From: Sphingobacteriia bacterium
GTDB lineage: Bacteria; Bacteroidota; Bacteroidia; Bacteroidales; UBA7960
Direction: 5' to 3'
DNA length: 45,997 bases
Assembly: GCA_011390575.1 (NCBI GenBank)
Contig: JAABSE010000024.1
Coordinates: 1-45,997, forward strand
Shown here: positions 1 to 8,369 of the stretch, piece by piece
Numbering within the stretch: position 1 is the stretch's first letter
Layout of the letters: every line of letters starts with the position of its first letter
Program-made: the position numbers and the translations under genes
Notes under the pieces: generated by a model
The model's input: only the letters and a program-made list of their open reading frames with translations
Database searches by the model: none
Told to the model about the DNA's origin: nothing

Positions 1-31
1 ACTGTTCCGGCTTTTTTTTTGCAATTATAGG

Positions 32-39
32 TATCTTTG
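32..39 (+). promoter_or_regulatory. Bacteroidota -7 box (TAnnTTTG), protease gene
   Basis: TATCTTTG fits the TAnnTTTG consensus of the primary sigma factor in Bacteroidota and lies 84 nt upstream of the protease start codon. A -33 TTTG/TTG at the usual spacing is not evident, because the upstream sequence is a T tract that may belong to a terminator of a gene outside the window. The call rests on the -7 box alone. Confidence 0.35.
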
Positions 40-123
40 TTTTCTACGACAAAAAACCAGCCCTGCGAATTAACTTCACAGGGAGCCTTCAATTAAACCT
101 AAAACTTATACAAATTCCGGTTT

Positions 124-3100
124 ATGAAAAATCTATACCTGCCTACGGTCCTGTTCACTTTTGCATTCCTCTTTTTTCATCAACCCGTCAGTTCACAAAT
201 TTCCCAGCCCGCAACTCCCCCGAGTTTCGAACTGGAGCATCTGAAAAATGACCTGCCGGTAGAAATCATGAGAAGTGTTGACACGAAAAAACTCCTCGAA
301 GAAGATAAGATTTTTGACACCATCAAAAATATTCCCTGGCGTTTTGGCGACAATATAATGGTTGACATCCATCCAGGCAATGCCGGTATCTGGGAAGTTC
401 TTGACAATGGAGATAAACTCTGGCGGGTGGCCATCTACTCTGAAGGCGCTTACACCCTGAATCTTACTTTTGATCAGTATCACCTCCCTCCCGGAGCACA
501 ACTTTTTGTGTACAACCAGGAAAAAAGCATGGTGCTGGGTGCATTTACCGATTATAACAACCAGGAAGATGGCTATTTTGCCACTACCCTTGTGGACGGA
601 GAACAAATTGTTATTGAGTATTATGAACCGGCCCGGGTTGCTTTTGAGGGACAGCTAAATCTGGAAATGGTTACCCATGCCTACCGCGACCCGTATGAAT
701 ATGCCAAAGCATTTGGCAACAGCGGTAGTTGTAACCTGAATGTTGCGTGCGAAGAGGCTGACGAATGGCAACAACAGGTAAGATCAACAGCAATGATGGT
801 TACAGGGGGCAATGGTTTTTGTACCGGAGCCCTGATCAATAACACTCAGAATGACGGAACTCCATTATTTCTTTCAGCCAACCACTGCTACCGCACTCCT
901 TCAACGGTAGTCTTCTGGTTTAACTGGCAAAGCGAAACCTGCGAAAATCCCCCCTCATCGCCTCCTTACAACTCTATGTCGGGAGCAACCCAAAGAGCCC
1001 GTAACGCAGCAAGCGATTTCTGGCTGATGGAGCTCAACCAACCTGTTCCGGACGAGTACAATCCCTATTATGCAGGATGGAACAGATCCCTTGAGGATAC
1101 ACTGGATGAATTTATTATCGGCGTACACCATCCGCGGGGCGACATCAAGAAATTCAGTTATGCTGAAGACGGAGTAGAACAGGCCAGCTACCTGCAAGGC
1201 CCCAATTCTGGCACTACCCACTGGCGTATCGTATGGAGCGGAGGTACCACCACCGAGCCGGGTTCCAGTGGTTCTCCTCTTTTTGATTCCCAGGGTCGTA
1301 TCATCGGACAATTGCATGGGGGGTACGCCGCATGTGGCAACACACAACCCGACTGGTATGGCCGATTGGGTATATCATGGACCGGAGGAGGATCTGCTGC
1401 CACAAGACTAAGCGATTGGCTCGACCCCAATGAAAGTGATGTAATGGCGATTCCCGGTTTCGACCCTTTCTTTTCCGGTGTTAACAATCCCGAAAATTTT
1501 GAAGCCGTTTCCATTTCAGAAAACGAGATCCTCCTTAACTGGAATCTTAATGACAGCCTCAACAATGTAATGCTGGCATGGAATGATGAAAACACCTTTG
1601 GCACACCCGAAGGTGCTTACACCCTGGGTGATACAGTTGAAGGAGGAGGAGTAGTGCTTTTCATGGGCGATGCAGAAGAATTTTTGCACAACAACCTCTA
1701 CCCAAACGAAACCTATTATTACCGCATTTGGTCTTTTTCAAATGATCTCAGTTATTCTGTCGGCTCCGGAAATTCTGCGTCTACTCCCTGTAGCGCAATA
1801 ACTTCTTTCCCCTTGTCCGAAGGTTTTAATGAAGAAGAAGCTCCCGGTTGCTGGACACAACAATTTGTTGAAGGAGAAATCCAGTGGCTGATTGGTGTAG
1901 GCAACGATGATGGCTATCCCTTTGATGCTCATGAGGGTGAGAGCAATATCTATTTCAGAACCAATACAGTACCCGAAATCGGAAGCATCACGAAACTTGT
2001 TACACCTTTACTCGATTTCAGTAACTGGGATACTGCGGAGCTTTCTTTCTGGTATGCCAATCCGGCAAGTCAGGCAAACCAGGACATCCTCAGGGTCTAT
2101 TATCGTGTAGCTACGGATGAAGAGTGGGTTGAACTGGAAACATTTGGTGCCAATCAATTTAACTGGACGCATGCAGTCATTCCATTGCCAGCGCTTTCTT
2201 CTCAAATGCAGCTGGCATTCGAAGGAGAAGGAAACCGTGGCCGTGGCATTTCGATAGACCAGGTGGAAGTATTAGTTTCCTCCGACGTTCAGCTACCCGC
2301 ACCCATCAATTTAACAGTTGCCCTGACAAACGGTAACCAGCCCCAACTCCAATGGGAAATTGACGCCGGAGAAAAGGACAATAAAGAAAGTACTTTTGAT
2401 GGCATTAATATATACCGTAATGAAACCCTTATCAGCAAAGGGAATGATACACTGCAGGTTTCTTTTACGGATCAGGCTTTGCCCGTTGGGATTTACACCT
2501 ACTTTGTACAATCAAGATGGGATGAAACGATGTTTTCCCTCCCATCCAATGAAGTAACTTTAGAAATTGAAGCAGCCGGTGATGAAACAGAACTTGCAGT
2601 AATAATAACAGGGCAGGGAACAACCAGCCTGCCTGAAGGTGATTACTTCTATCAGCCGGGTAGCCAGATCAGCATCGCTGCAAGCCCAGAAACTAACTGG
2701 AATTTCAGCCATTGGATTGTGAACGGAGAGGAAGGGGGATCAGAAAATATGCTGGATATAACCCTGGATGCCAGCACAGAAGTGGAAGCCGTATTTCTCA
2801 TTAATCAATACCAGGTAACCCTGCAGGCAGAGCCCGCGGATGCAGCTGTGGCTCTTTCGGGTGATGGAGAATATGCACATGGTACGTTGGCACAATTCTC
2901 CGCCCAACCTGTCACTGGCTATATTTTTCTCTACTGGAAAGATGAGAACCATCTTTTATCTACCAACCCCGATATGCAGCTGTCGATTACCAAAGACCAA
3001 AACCTGACAGCCTGGTTTGCTGAACACTATTATGAGCTGGAACTGGAGGTTTACCCTGAAGATGCCGGAACAGTATCGGGTGCAGGAGTTTATGGTGCCA

Positions 3101-3732
3101 ATGAAGAGGTGAGTATACAGGCAGAACCGGCAACAGACTGGCAATTCGGTTACTGGGCTTTGGTTACAAACAGCGGTGAAGAGCAGGTTAGCAATGAAAG
3201 CGAATTCTCTTTTGTTCTCTCAGATAACATGCTGCTGGTGGCCTACTTTGAACCCTTCACTCCTACGCTGGAAGTATCATTAGAAGGCAACGGTACCACC
3301 ATACCTGAACCCGGAATCTACACCTATAATTTAGAGGAAGAAATAGTATTAACCGCTAATGCAGACGAAGGTTGGGAGTTTATTAAATGGGAAGTCAATG
3401 GTGAAGATTACATGGTTCCGCAGTTTTTGCTCAATATTGAAGAAGACCTTGTTGCTCATGCCATATTTGAACCTATTACAGCCATTGCCGAAACAACCAT
3501 GGAAAGCACACTCAGGCTATATCCTGTTCCGGCTTCTACTGAAATCAATGTAGAACTTCCCGGCAATGGTGAATGGACACTCAGTATAATGAACCTTACC
3601 GGACAGCGGGTAAAAACCCTCAATGCTGAATCACATGCACGTATAGGTATTGACGGACTGCCTTCGGGTATGTACCTGATAAGAGCAGAAAAAGAAGGCG
3701 TTGTGCTGCACAGCAGGTTCATTGCCGAATAA
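124..3732 (+). CDS. Secreted lysyl-endopeptidase-like serine protease with T9SS sorting tail
   Basis: A 1202-residue exported S1-family protease. A signal peptide covers about residues 1-25 and is followed by a propeptide-like region. The catalytic domain (about 200-440) resembles Achromobacter lysyl endopeptidase: His254 in SANHCY, Asp298 in ASDFW, Ser382 in PGSSGSPLFD, then IIGQLHGG. Asp410 in PDWYGR sits where the Lys-C family keeps its lysine-binding Asp, so cleavage after Lys is the likely specificity (inference). Downstream come a fibronectin III-like domain (about 455-550), a MAM/cleaved-adhesin-like domain (about 560-720), a second FnIII (about 725-815) and four beta-repeat modules of the InlB B-repeat/bacterial-repeat type (about 825-1120). 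Residues 1130-1202 look like a type IX secretion tail (LYPVPAS..., GMYLIRAEKEG), which predicts export and surface attachment or release. The gene stands alone, with a terminator just downstream. Confidence 0.88.
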   Translation: MKNLYLPTVLFTFAFLFFHQPVSSQISQPATPPSFELEHLKNDLPVEIMRSVDTKKLLEEDKIFDTIKNIPWRFGDNIMVDIHPGNAGIWEVLDNGDKLWRVAIYSEGAYTLNLTFDQYHLPPGAQLFVYNQEKSMVLGAFTDYNNQEDGYFATTLVDGEQIVIEYYEPARVAFEGQLNLEMVTHAYRDPYEYAKAFGNSGSCNLNVACEEADEWQQQVRSTAMMVTGGNGFCTGALINNTQNDGTPLFLSANHCYRTPSTVVFWFNWQSETCENPPSSPPYNSMSGATQRARNAASDFWLMELNQPVPDEYNPYYAGWNRSLEDTLDEFIIGVHHPRGDIKKFSYAEDGVEQASYLQGPNSGTTHWRIVWSGGTTTEPGSSGSPLFDSQGRIIGQLHGGYAACGNTQPDWYGRLGISWTGGGSAATRLSDWLDPNESDVMAIPGFDPFFSGVNNPENFEAVSISENEILLNWNLNDSLNNVMLAWNDENTFGTPEGAYTLGDTVEGGGVVLFMGDAEEFLHNNLYPNETYYYRIWSFSNDLSYSVGSGNSASTPCSAITSFPLSEGFNEEEAPGCWTQQFVEGEIQWLIGVGNDDGYPFDAHEGESNIYFRTNTVPEIGSITKLVTPLLDFSNWDTAELSFWYANPASQANQDILRVYYRVATDEEWVELETFGANQFNWTHAVIPLPALSSQMQLAFEGEGNRGRGISIDQVEVLVSSDVQLPAPINLTVALTNGNQPQLQWEIDAGEKDNKESTFDGINIYRNETLISKGNDTLQVSFTDQALPVGIYTYFVQSRWDETMFSLPSNEVTLEIEAAGDETELAVIITGQGTTSLPEGDYFYQPGSQISIAASPETNWNFSHWIVNGEEGGSENMLDITLDASTEVEAVFLINQYQVTLQAEPADAAVALSGDGEYAHGTLAQFSAQPVTGYIFLYWKDENHLLSTNPDMQLSITKDQNLTAWFAEHYYELELEVYPEDAGTVSGAGVYGANEEVSIQAEPATDWQFGYWALVTNSGEEQVSNESEFSFVLSDNMLLVAYFEPFTPTLEVSLEGNGTTIPEPGIYTYNLEEEIVLTANADEGWEFIKWEVNGEDYMVPQFLLNIEEDLVAHAIFEPITAIAETTMESTLRLYPVPASTEINVELPGNGEWTLSIMNLTGQRVKTLNAESHARIGIDGLPSGMYLIRAEKEGVVLHSRFIAE

Positions 3733-3754
3733 AGATTTGGATATTGCTTTAATA

Positions 3755-3793
3755 AAGGTCGCGGGAATTGGTTCTGTCAATTTCCGCGACCTT
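3755..3793 (+). terminator. Hairpin terminator after the protease gene
   Basis: The 16-bp stem AAGGTCGCGGGAATTG / CAATTTCCGCGACCTT has one G-U wobble and a 7-nt loop. It starts 22 nt after the protease stop codon. The tail (CTTGCTT) is only moderately T-rich, so efficiency is uncertain. Confidence 0.65.
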
Positions 3794-3859
3794 CTTGCTT
3801 ATGGAATCATTGACAACAATGAAAATGGCGCAAAAGTAAATAGCAATAAAAAGCAGCCT

Positions 3860-3891
3860 TTTGGCTGTAGGTGATAAATTGTTTAATTTTG
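3860..3891 (+). promoter_or_regulatory. Promoter of the MscS-like gene
   Basis: TTTG at 3860-3863, a 20-nt spacer and TAATTTTG at 3884-3891 match the Bacteroidota -33/-7 pattern closely. Transcription would start near 3898, about 25 nt before the start codon. A small CAGCC-TTTT-GGCTG inverted repeat overlaps the -33 element and could be an operator or chance. Confidence 0.6.
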
Positions 3892-3922
3892 ACCACAATG
3901 TATAAATATAAATGAGTTAGGT

Positions 3923-5590
3923 ATGAAAAGGTTGTTTTTTGTCAGGTTATCTATCCTGTCCTGTTTAGTGCTGCAATGGGTGTTTTTGGCCTTTACTTCC
4001 AATGCTTACGGGCAGGAAACGAAAGTTGCAAACAACATTGAAGTCAATCTGAGTAGCCCCTATCATACCATGTTGACGCACATGCATTTTTTGCATTCCG
4101 GGAGTTATGATCCTGATAAGGCTGCTGCAGCCTTTTTACACCCGGAAGTGGACACCGCCAGCGCTACCACTCTGGCCATCAGGCTGAAGCAGGCATGGGA
4201 TGGCAGAGGTCATCTGGTTGATTTGGAAAGAATCCCAAAGGATGAAGCATACACGGACACTGTATCAAAATTACAACGGTACATTCCCGTTGCTCATACA
4301 CCTGATATTTACATTGAAAGACAACCCAACGGAAAATGGTTATACAGCAGGGAAAGCTTTGAGGCTATTGACCAGTTCTACAGCGAGGTATTTCCTTATG
4401 GCTCCGATCGGTTGATGGAGTTATTGCCCCACTCAAGTCACTACCGATTTTTGGGTCTTTACCTGTGGCAGCATCTGGGCATCTTGTTACTCATAACGAT
4501 GGCGTTTTTACTGCATAAAATGCTGACTTTTGTCTTTAACCGGCTGCTTTACAGAGGAGCCCACCAACTGGGGTATGACAAAATTGTCCGTCCCTACCTG
4601 CTGCCTGTCGCCCGTCCTTTAAGCATGTTTGCTGTTTTTTTGATGATTGTCATCCTGTATCCGCTGCTCCAATTGCCGGTCCAGGCATCTTTTTATCTGA
4701 ACTATGCATTCCGGGCTATTCTCCCTTTCTTTGCCATACTTGTTTTTTATAAGTTGGTGGATGTTTTTGGCTTATATCTTGAAAAAATTGCAGGACGCAG
4801 CGAATCCAGTCTGGACAATAATGTGGTACCATTGCTGAAAAAAATCCTGCGTGTTTTCGTGGTGATCATTGGTGGGTTATTTATCCTTCAGAATCTGGAT
4901 GTAAATATCACTGCACTGCTGGCCGGTCTTTCCATTGGAGGTCTGGCGGTAGCTCTGGCAGCACAGGATACGTTGAAAAACATGTTTGGTTCATTGATGA
5001 TCTTTATCGACAAACCCTTTTTGGTAGGACACTGGATTTCCAGCGGCGACATTGACGGAACGGTAGAGGAAGTTGGGTTTCGCAGTACACGTGTAAGGAC
5101 CTTTCGCAACTCCCTTACTTATGTTCCCAATGGTAAACTGGCCGATTCTACTATTGACAATCACGGCTTAAGGCAGTACAGAAGGCTTTCTATGCATATT
5201 GCCGTAACCTACGACACTCCTCCCGACCTGATCGAGGTATTTGTATCAGGGCTCAGGCGCATTGTAGAAGACCACCCCCAGACCCGCAAAGACTTCTACA
5301 TCATTGAATTTAACGAAATGGGAGATTTTTCTCTCAAAATACTTTTTTACATTTTCTTTGCTGTACCTACCTGGCCGGAAGAATTAAGGGCCCGACATGA
5401 AATACTCGTCGAAATTGTACGGCTGGCAGAAAAACTGGGTGTCAGGTTTGCATTCCCCACACAAACCCTGCATATGGAAAATTTCCCTCACAAAAACACT
5501 CTCACTCCTCATTATGATATGACCATGAAGGATTTTAAAAAGGTAATGGATGAATACTTTGAGGCGAAAAAAGGAAGTAAAATGAATTGA
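3923..5590 (+). CDS. MscS-family mechanosensitive ion channel
   Basis: A 555-residue membrane protein that would open under membrane tension and release solutes after osmotic downshock. A signal-like hydrophobic N-terminus (about 1-30) precedes a soluble, probably periplasmic region (about 35-170). Several transmembrane segments follow between about 175 and 335. The Gly/Ala-rich pore helix is near 325-350 (ALLAGLSIGGLAVALAAQDTLKN), followed by the MscS beta-domain signature (IFIDKPFLVGHWI...GTVEEVGFRSTRVRTF...VPNGKL). The C-terminal alpha/beta cage runs to about 520. It is longer than E. coli MscS (286 residues) because of the N-terminal extension, as in YbdG/YnaI-type members. It has its own promoter and is convergent with the encapsulin operon. 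Confidence 0.92.
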   Translation: MKRLFFVRLSILSCLVLQWVFLAFTSNAYGQETKVANNIEVNLSSPYHTMLTHMHFLHSGSYDPDKAAAAFLHPEVDTASATTLAIRLKQAWDGRGHLVDLERIPKDEAYTDTVSKLQRYIPVAHTPDIYIERQPNGKWLYSRESFEAIDQFYSEVFPYGSDRLMELLPHSSHYRFLGLYLWQHLGILLLITMAFLLHKMLTFVFNRLLYRGAHQLGYDKIVRPYLLPVARPLSMFAVFLMIVILYPLLQLPVQASFYLNYAFRAILPFFAILVFYKLVDVFGLYLEKIAGRSESSLDNNVVPLLKKILRVFVVIIGGLFILQNLDVNITALLAGLSIGGLAVALAAQDTLKNMFGSLMIFIDKPFLVGHWISSGDIDGTVEEVGFRSTRVRTFRNSLTYVPNGKLADSTIDNHGLRQYRRLSMHIAVTYDTPPDLIEVFVSGLRRIVEDHPQTRKDFYIIEFNEMGDFSLKILFYIFFAVPTWPEELRARHEILVEIVRLAEKLGVRFAFPTQTLHMENFPHKNTLTPHYDMTMKDFKKVMDEYFEAKKGSKMN

Positions 5591-5660
5591 TAACCTGAAA
5601 ACTCTTTCAGAAACCTTCTATTTTAAAGCATCCTTTGATTTTTTGCGGGAAAATAAGTAT

Positions 5661-5696
5661 AAAAAAGCCCCTTGCATTTGATGCAGGGGCTTTTTT
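5661..5696. terminator. Bidirectional terminator between the MscS and encapsulin genes
   Basis: AAAAAAGCCCC-TTGCAT / ATGCA-GGGGCTTTTTT forms a stem of about 16 bp with a single-T bulge and a 3-nt loop. It has an A tract on the left and a T tract on the right, so it can terminate both converging transcription units. Confidence 0.85.
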
Positions 5697-5730
5697 ATGG
5701 TTAAGCTGATTAGCATTCCACTACCTCATA

Positions 5731-6522
5731 CTATTTGAAAACTGCAACAGCAGCAGGATCAACAATATGGAATGTGAATGACTCGGTAAAATACAACTGA
5801 ACGGTTTTGCTGTTGTGCGACTCATATCCAATGGAAAGATCCTGGCCAATGACCATTTTCAGGTCTCCGCCTCTTTCGGAAACGATATACGCACCATCAA
5901 TATTGGGTGCCATAATAATGGACCCCCCCAGCAGGTTTTCCAGTTGCTTGCGCAAAGGATATCCCTTAATATAGCTGTTTACTTTTTGCCATTTGTCCTG
6001 GCTAAGAACCAGTGTATAGGGTCCTTCGATAGAATTAGCCTTGAACTGAGCGAGTACATCAGCAACAGCCCCTATGATTTCTTCACCGTTTTCGGGGAAA
6101 GCAGGTGTTTTGTATTCATTGCAGGAATTTATCCCTACAATATTTCCGGCTTTAAAACCTTTGTAAACAGCATCTTCCTCAAATTTTGCAATTTCTCTCG
6201 CTGCATCTTCCAATGCGTCGAGGTCAATATCTTCAGCGCCACGGGCCACATTGTCCAGTTCCCAGATATTTAGCTCAAAAGGAATACGTGCTTCCACCAT
6301 AGGCAATACCTGATGTACACCAAACTTCACTTTTGCCTTCTGATCTTTAGCCACCTGAATGCGTCCGGTTGACAAAGCAGCATAACTCCATCCTTTGGGG
6401 CCTTCTACATCCACAAATTTTCTGGCAGAAAGCACTGATGTAAGCACTTCCTTCGCAGTATCATTTATCTCTTCCCATGCTGCGTCTGTGATGGGAGCGA
6501 GTGCTCTTCTTAAAATATCCAT
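5731..6522 (-). CDS. Encapsulin shell protein (family 1, HK97 fold)
   Basis: A 263-residue nanocompartment shell protein, close to the 264-265 residues of Thermotoga maritima encapsulin. The N-terminus (MDILRRALAPIT...WEEI...ARKFVDVEGPKGWSYAA) closely follows the family pattern MEFLKRSFAPLT...RKFVDVEGPYGWEYAA. Other family features are LSTGRI, the E-loop region about 60-85, and the C-terminal IGYESHNSKTVQLYFTESFTF...VDPAA stretch. Subunits should self-assemble into a small icosahedral shell that loads cargo by a C-terminal peptide. The gene starts 12 nt after the stop of the EncFtn gene, so shell and cargo are co-transcribed. No phage genes lie nearby, so this is not a capsid gene in a prophage. 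Confidence 0.95.
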   Translation of the reverse strand: MDILRRALAPITDAAWEEINDTAKEVLTSVLSARKFVDVEGPKGWSYAALSTGRIQVAKDQKAKVKFGVHQVLPMVEARIPFELNIWELDNVARGAEDIDLDALEDAAREIAKFEEDAVYKGFKAGNIVGINSCNEYKTPAFPENGEEIIGAVADVLAQFKANSIEGPYTLVLSQDKWQKVNSYIKGYPLRKQLENLLGGSIIMAPNIDGAYIVSERGGDLKMVIGQDLSIGYESHNSKTVQLYFTESFTFHIVDPAAVAVFK

Positions 6523-6534
6523 TCTTACCTCCTT

Positions 6535-6891
6535 TTATTTGTTAATTTTACCAATACCTAAAGAATCTGACTTGGGGCCACCATCGCCATTTTCCTCATG
6601 ACCTTCACCATGTGCGCCCATGATAGGGCCTTCTTTAAACAACCAGTTGCGAAGCTCTTCATCCCAACCCGGCATATTTCTTCTCAACCATTCCAGAGTC
6701 ATGCAGGCATGCTCTATTTCTTCATCACGGTTGTGGCCCATTATTCCAGCCAAATCCGGATCGTTGGTCGTTACTACACGCTGATGATACCAATCTACAG
6801 CTTCTATTTCTTCTTTCAGGCTATTCAATGCCCTGGAAAAATTTCGCGCCTCTTGCGAAAGTTCTTCAGCGGGTTCATGATAATTTGACAT
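6535..6891 (-). CDS. Encapsulated ferritin-like cargo protein (EncFtn)
   Basis: A 118-residue ferroxidase that would load iron into the encapsulin shell. It matches Rhodospirillum rubrum EncFtn closely (…EAVDWY-QRV…HNRDEE-EHA-MTLEWLRRN…). By alignment, ferroxidase ligands E32/E62/H65 of that protein correspond to E28, E58 and H61 here, and entry-site residues E31/E34/W38 to E27, E30 and W34, so all appear intact. EncFtn has only two helices per chain and acts as a decamer of dimers. After about residue 93 a Gly/Glu/His-rich linker leads to the C-terminal SDSLGIGKI, which fits a cargo-loading peptide. It is the first gene of the operon and is divergent from the PerR-like gene. Confidence 0.94.
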   Translation of the reverse strand: MSNYHEPAEELSQEARNFSRALNSLKEEIEAVDWYHQRVVTTNDPDLAGIMGHNRDEEIEHACMTLEWLRRNMPGWDEELRNWLFKEGPIMGAHGEGHEENGDGGPKSDSLGIGKINK

Positions 6892-6937
6892 TTTGTATCT
6901 TTTTTTAGTTTATAATTTAGTAGTTAAGCGTCTTATG

Positions 6938-6945
6938 CAAATATA
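6938..6945 (-). promoter_or_regulatory. -7 box for the EncFtn-encapsulin operon
   Basis: On the minus strand this reads TATATTTG, a TAnnTTTG -7 element, about 47 nt upstream of the EncFtn start codon. A good -33 TTTG at the expected distance is missing; TTTCG lies near it. That could mean a weak or activator-dependent promoter. Confidence 0.4.
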
Positions 6946-7170
6946 GTGGTTTTTTGACGGAAAAGCGAAACCCACAAGCTTCCATCGCTTTGTTAGTATT
7001 AAAAATTCTAAATCCGGTGCTTGTAAATCAACCTTTTGCCATTAAATATTCTCCTCTAATATCCGGACACCCTGTCGGGTTCTTTACTTTTTTACTCGCT
7101 CTCAGACAATTGCATCTGTTTAACTTTATTTCTAACTTGTATTTATTACAATGTAGAAACAATTCCCGTT

Positions 7171-7189
7171 TACTATTGTTTAGATAGTA
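7171..7189. promoter_or_regulatory. Inverted repeat, candidate PerR-like operator
   Basis: TACTAT-N7-ATAGTA is a perfect 6-bp inverted repeat in AT-rich sequence 46 nt upstream of the PerR-like start codon. Its total length of 19 bp is typical of Fur/PerR operators, although it does not match the Bacillus PerR box. Autoregulation is inferred from position only. Confidence 0.35.
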
Positions 7190-7235
7190 TAAATAAAAAC
7201 TTAAAGCATCAACTTAAACATTTTCAAACCCCACC

Positions 7236-7682
7236 ATGAAGCCTGTAAAAGAAATAGCAAAAACGATAAGTGCCAGTGGTTTAAAGATTACTCCACAACG
7301 TATTGCGGTGATACAGGCGCTGGAAAAATTAGAGCACCCCAGGGCCGAAGAAATCATCCGGGAAGTATCCGAGCAAATTCCGGGGTTATCCCCTACCACG
7401 GTATACAACACGCTGGATGCACTAGTATCCAAAAAAATCATCCGCAAGGTACATACTGAAGCCGATGTGATGCGCTATGATGCCATACCCGATCACCACC
7501 ATCATTTGTATTGCATGCAAAGCGACAGAATGGATGACTATTTCGACCCGGAACTTGATAAATTGCTTGAAGATTATTTCAGGAAGAAAAACATCAAAGG
7601 ATTCAGGTTAAAAGAAGTGAAGCTGCAGTTAATGGGCGAGTTTGAGAACAAGGACAAAACTTCTGTTGAAAAAAACGCCTGA
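7236..7682 (+). CDS. perR: Fur-family transcriptional regulator, PerR-like
   Basis: A 148-residue metal-dependent repressor. The winged-helix DNA-binding domain covers about 1-82 (TPQRIAVIQALE, HPRAEEI, SPTTVYNTLDALV). The regulatory metal site aligns with B. subtilis PerR H37, D85, H91, H93 and D104 as H34, D82, H88, H90 and D101. Asp rather than Glu at position 101 favours a PerR role over Fur. The structural Cys4 zinc site is not visible: only C93 is present, the next Cys is Ser96, and the C-terminal CxxC is absent. The gene lies 65 nt upstream of dps and is divergent from the encapsulin operon, so both are probable targets. The peroxide-sensing role is inferred from residues and neighbours. 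Confidence 0.85.
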   Translation: MKPVKEIAKTISASGLKITPQRIAVIQALEKLEHPRAEEIIREVSEQIPGLSPTTVYNTLDALVSKKIIRKVHTEADVMRYDAIPDHHHHLYCMQSDRMDDYFDPELDKLLEDYFRKKNIKGFRLKEVKLQLMGEFENKDKTSVEKNA

Positions 7683-7747
7683 CAATCTTAGCTTACACAT
7701 AAATTCAAATACATATTATTAATCAATTAAATAAAATTTAAATTATT

Positions 7748-8227
7748 ATGTCACAAACAACAAATCAAATCGGATTAGAAAATTCAGATGTAAAAGAACT
7801 GATTGACAAGCTCAACGACCTGCTGGCCAATTACCAGGTATTTTACCAGAATACCAGAGGTTTTCACTGGAACATCAAAGGACATAAATTCTTTGAGCTT
7901 CACGTAAAGTTTGAAGAGCTTTATGATGATCTGCATGCAAAAATTGATGAAATTGCCGAGCGGATTCTCACCCTGGGAGGCACTCCATTGCATACATTCG
8001 CAGACTATACAAATATTTCAGATGTAAAAGCCATCAAAGACGCTTCTGAAGATGTAGCTTGTGTACAGGGCGTATTGGATGCTTTGAAAGTATTGCTGGA
8101 AAAACAACGCGTTATCCTGGAACTATCAGACAAAATGGATGATGAAGGAACCAACGCCATGGCCAGCGACTACATCCGCGAGCAGGAAAAACTGGTTTGG
8201 ATGTACTCTTCATGGTTGAATAATTAA
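7748..8227 (+). CDS. dps: Dps family ferritin-like DNA-protection protein
   Basis: A 159-residue four-helix protein expected to form a 12-mer that oxidises Fe(II) with peroxide and stores it, protecting DNA. The Dps ferroxidase residues, shared across a subunit interface, are visible as H40 (FHWNIKG), H52 (ELHVKFEELYDDL), D67 and E71 (KIDEIAERI). These match H31, H43, D58 and E62 of Listeria Dps at constant offset. The ERILTLGGTPLHTFADY stretch is also typical. The N-terminus has few Lys/Arg, so direct DNA binding is not assured. It sits downstream of the PerR-like gene, possibly in one transcript, in a very AT-rich upstream region, and ends at a clear terminator. Confidence 0.95.
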   Translation: MSQTTNQIGLENSDVKELIDKLNDLLANYQVFYQNTRGFHWNIKGHKFFELHVKFEELYDDLHAKIDEIAERILTLGGTPLHTFADYTNISDVKAIKDASEDVACVQGVLDALKVLLEKQRVILELSDKMDDEGTNAMASDYIREQEKLVWMYSSWLNN

Positions 8228-8266
8228 ACCAATATTTCACTTTATTGAAAAAATAAGTTGCATTAA

Positions 8267-8305
8267 CAAAAGGCTGTCATTGAGCAATCATTGACAGCTT
8301 TTTCT
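8267..8305 (+). terminator. Terminator after dps
   Basis: AAAAGGCTGTCA and TGACAGCTTTTT pair across a 15-nt loop, ending in a T-rich tract. It lies 40 nt after the dps stop codon. Confidence 0.75.
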
Positions 8306-8369
8306 TTTAGGTCCTGATGGTTAAACCTTACAAAACTATTTCTATCTTTACCCGTCAAACACATAGCAT

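Larger units (their letters stand above)
6892..7235. other. Divergent intergenic region, EncFtn / PerR-like regulator
   Basis: This 344-nt spacer between divergent transcription units should hold both promoters and any shared iron or peroxide control. Apart from the minus-strand -7 box at 6938-6945 and the inverted repeat at 7171-7189, I see no gene or RNA in it. The sequence becomes AT-rich towards the regulator gene. Confidence 0.5.

Noticed and set aside
5731-6522. Encapsulin gene as a prophage capsid gene, since both share the HK97 fold
   Set aside because: Its length, N-terminal motif and the adjacent EncFtn cargo are those of a family 1 encapsulin; no phage genes are near.
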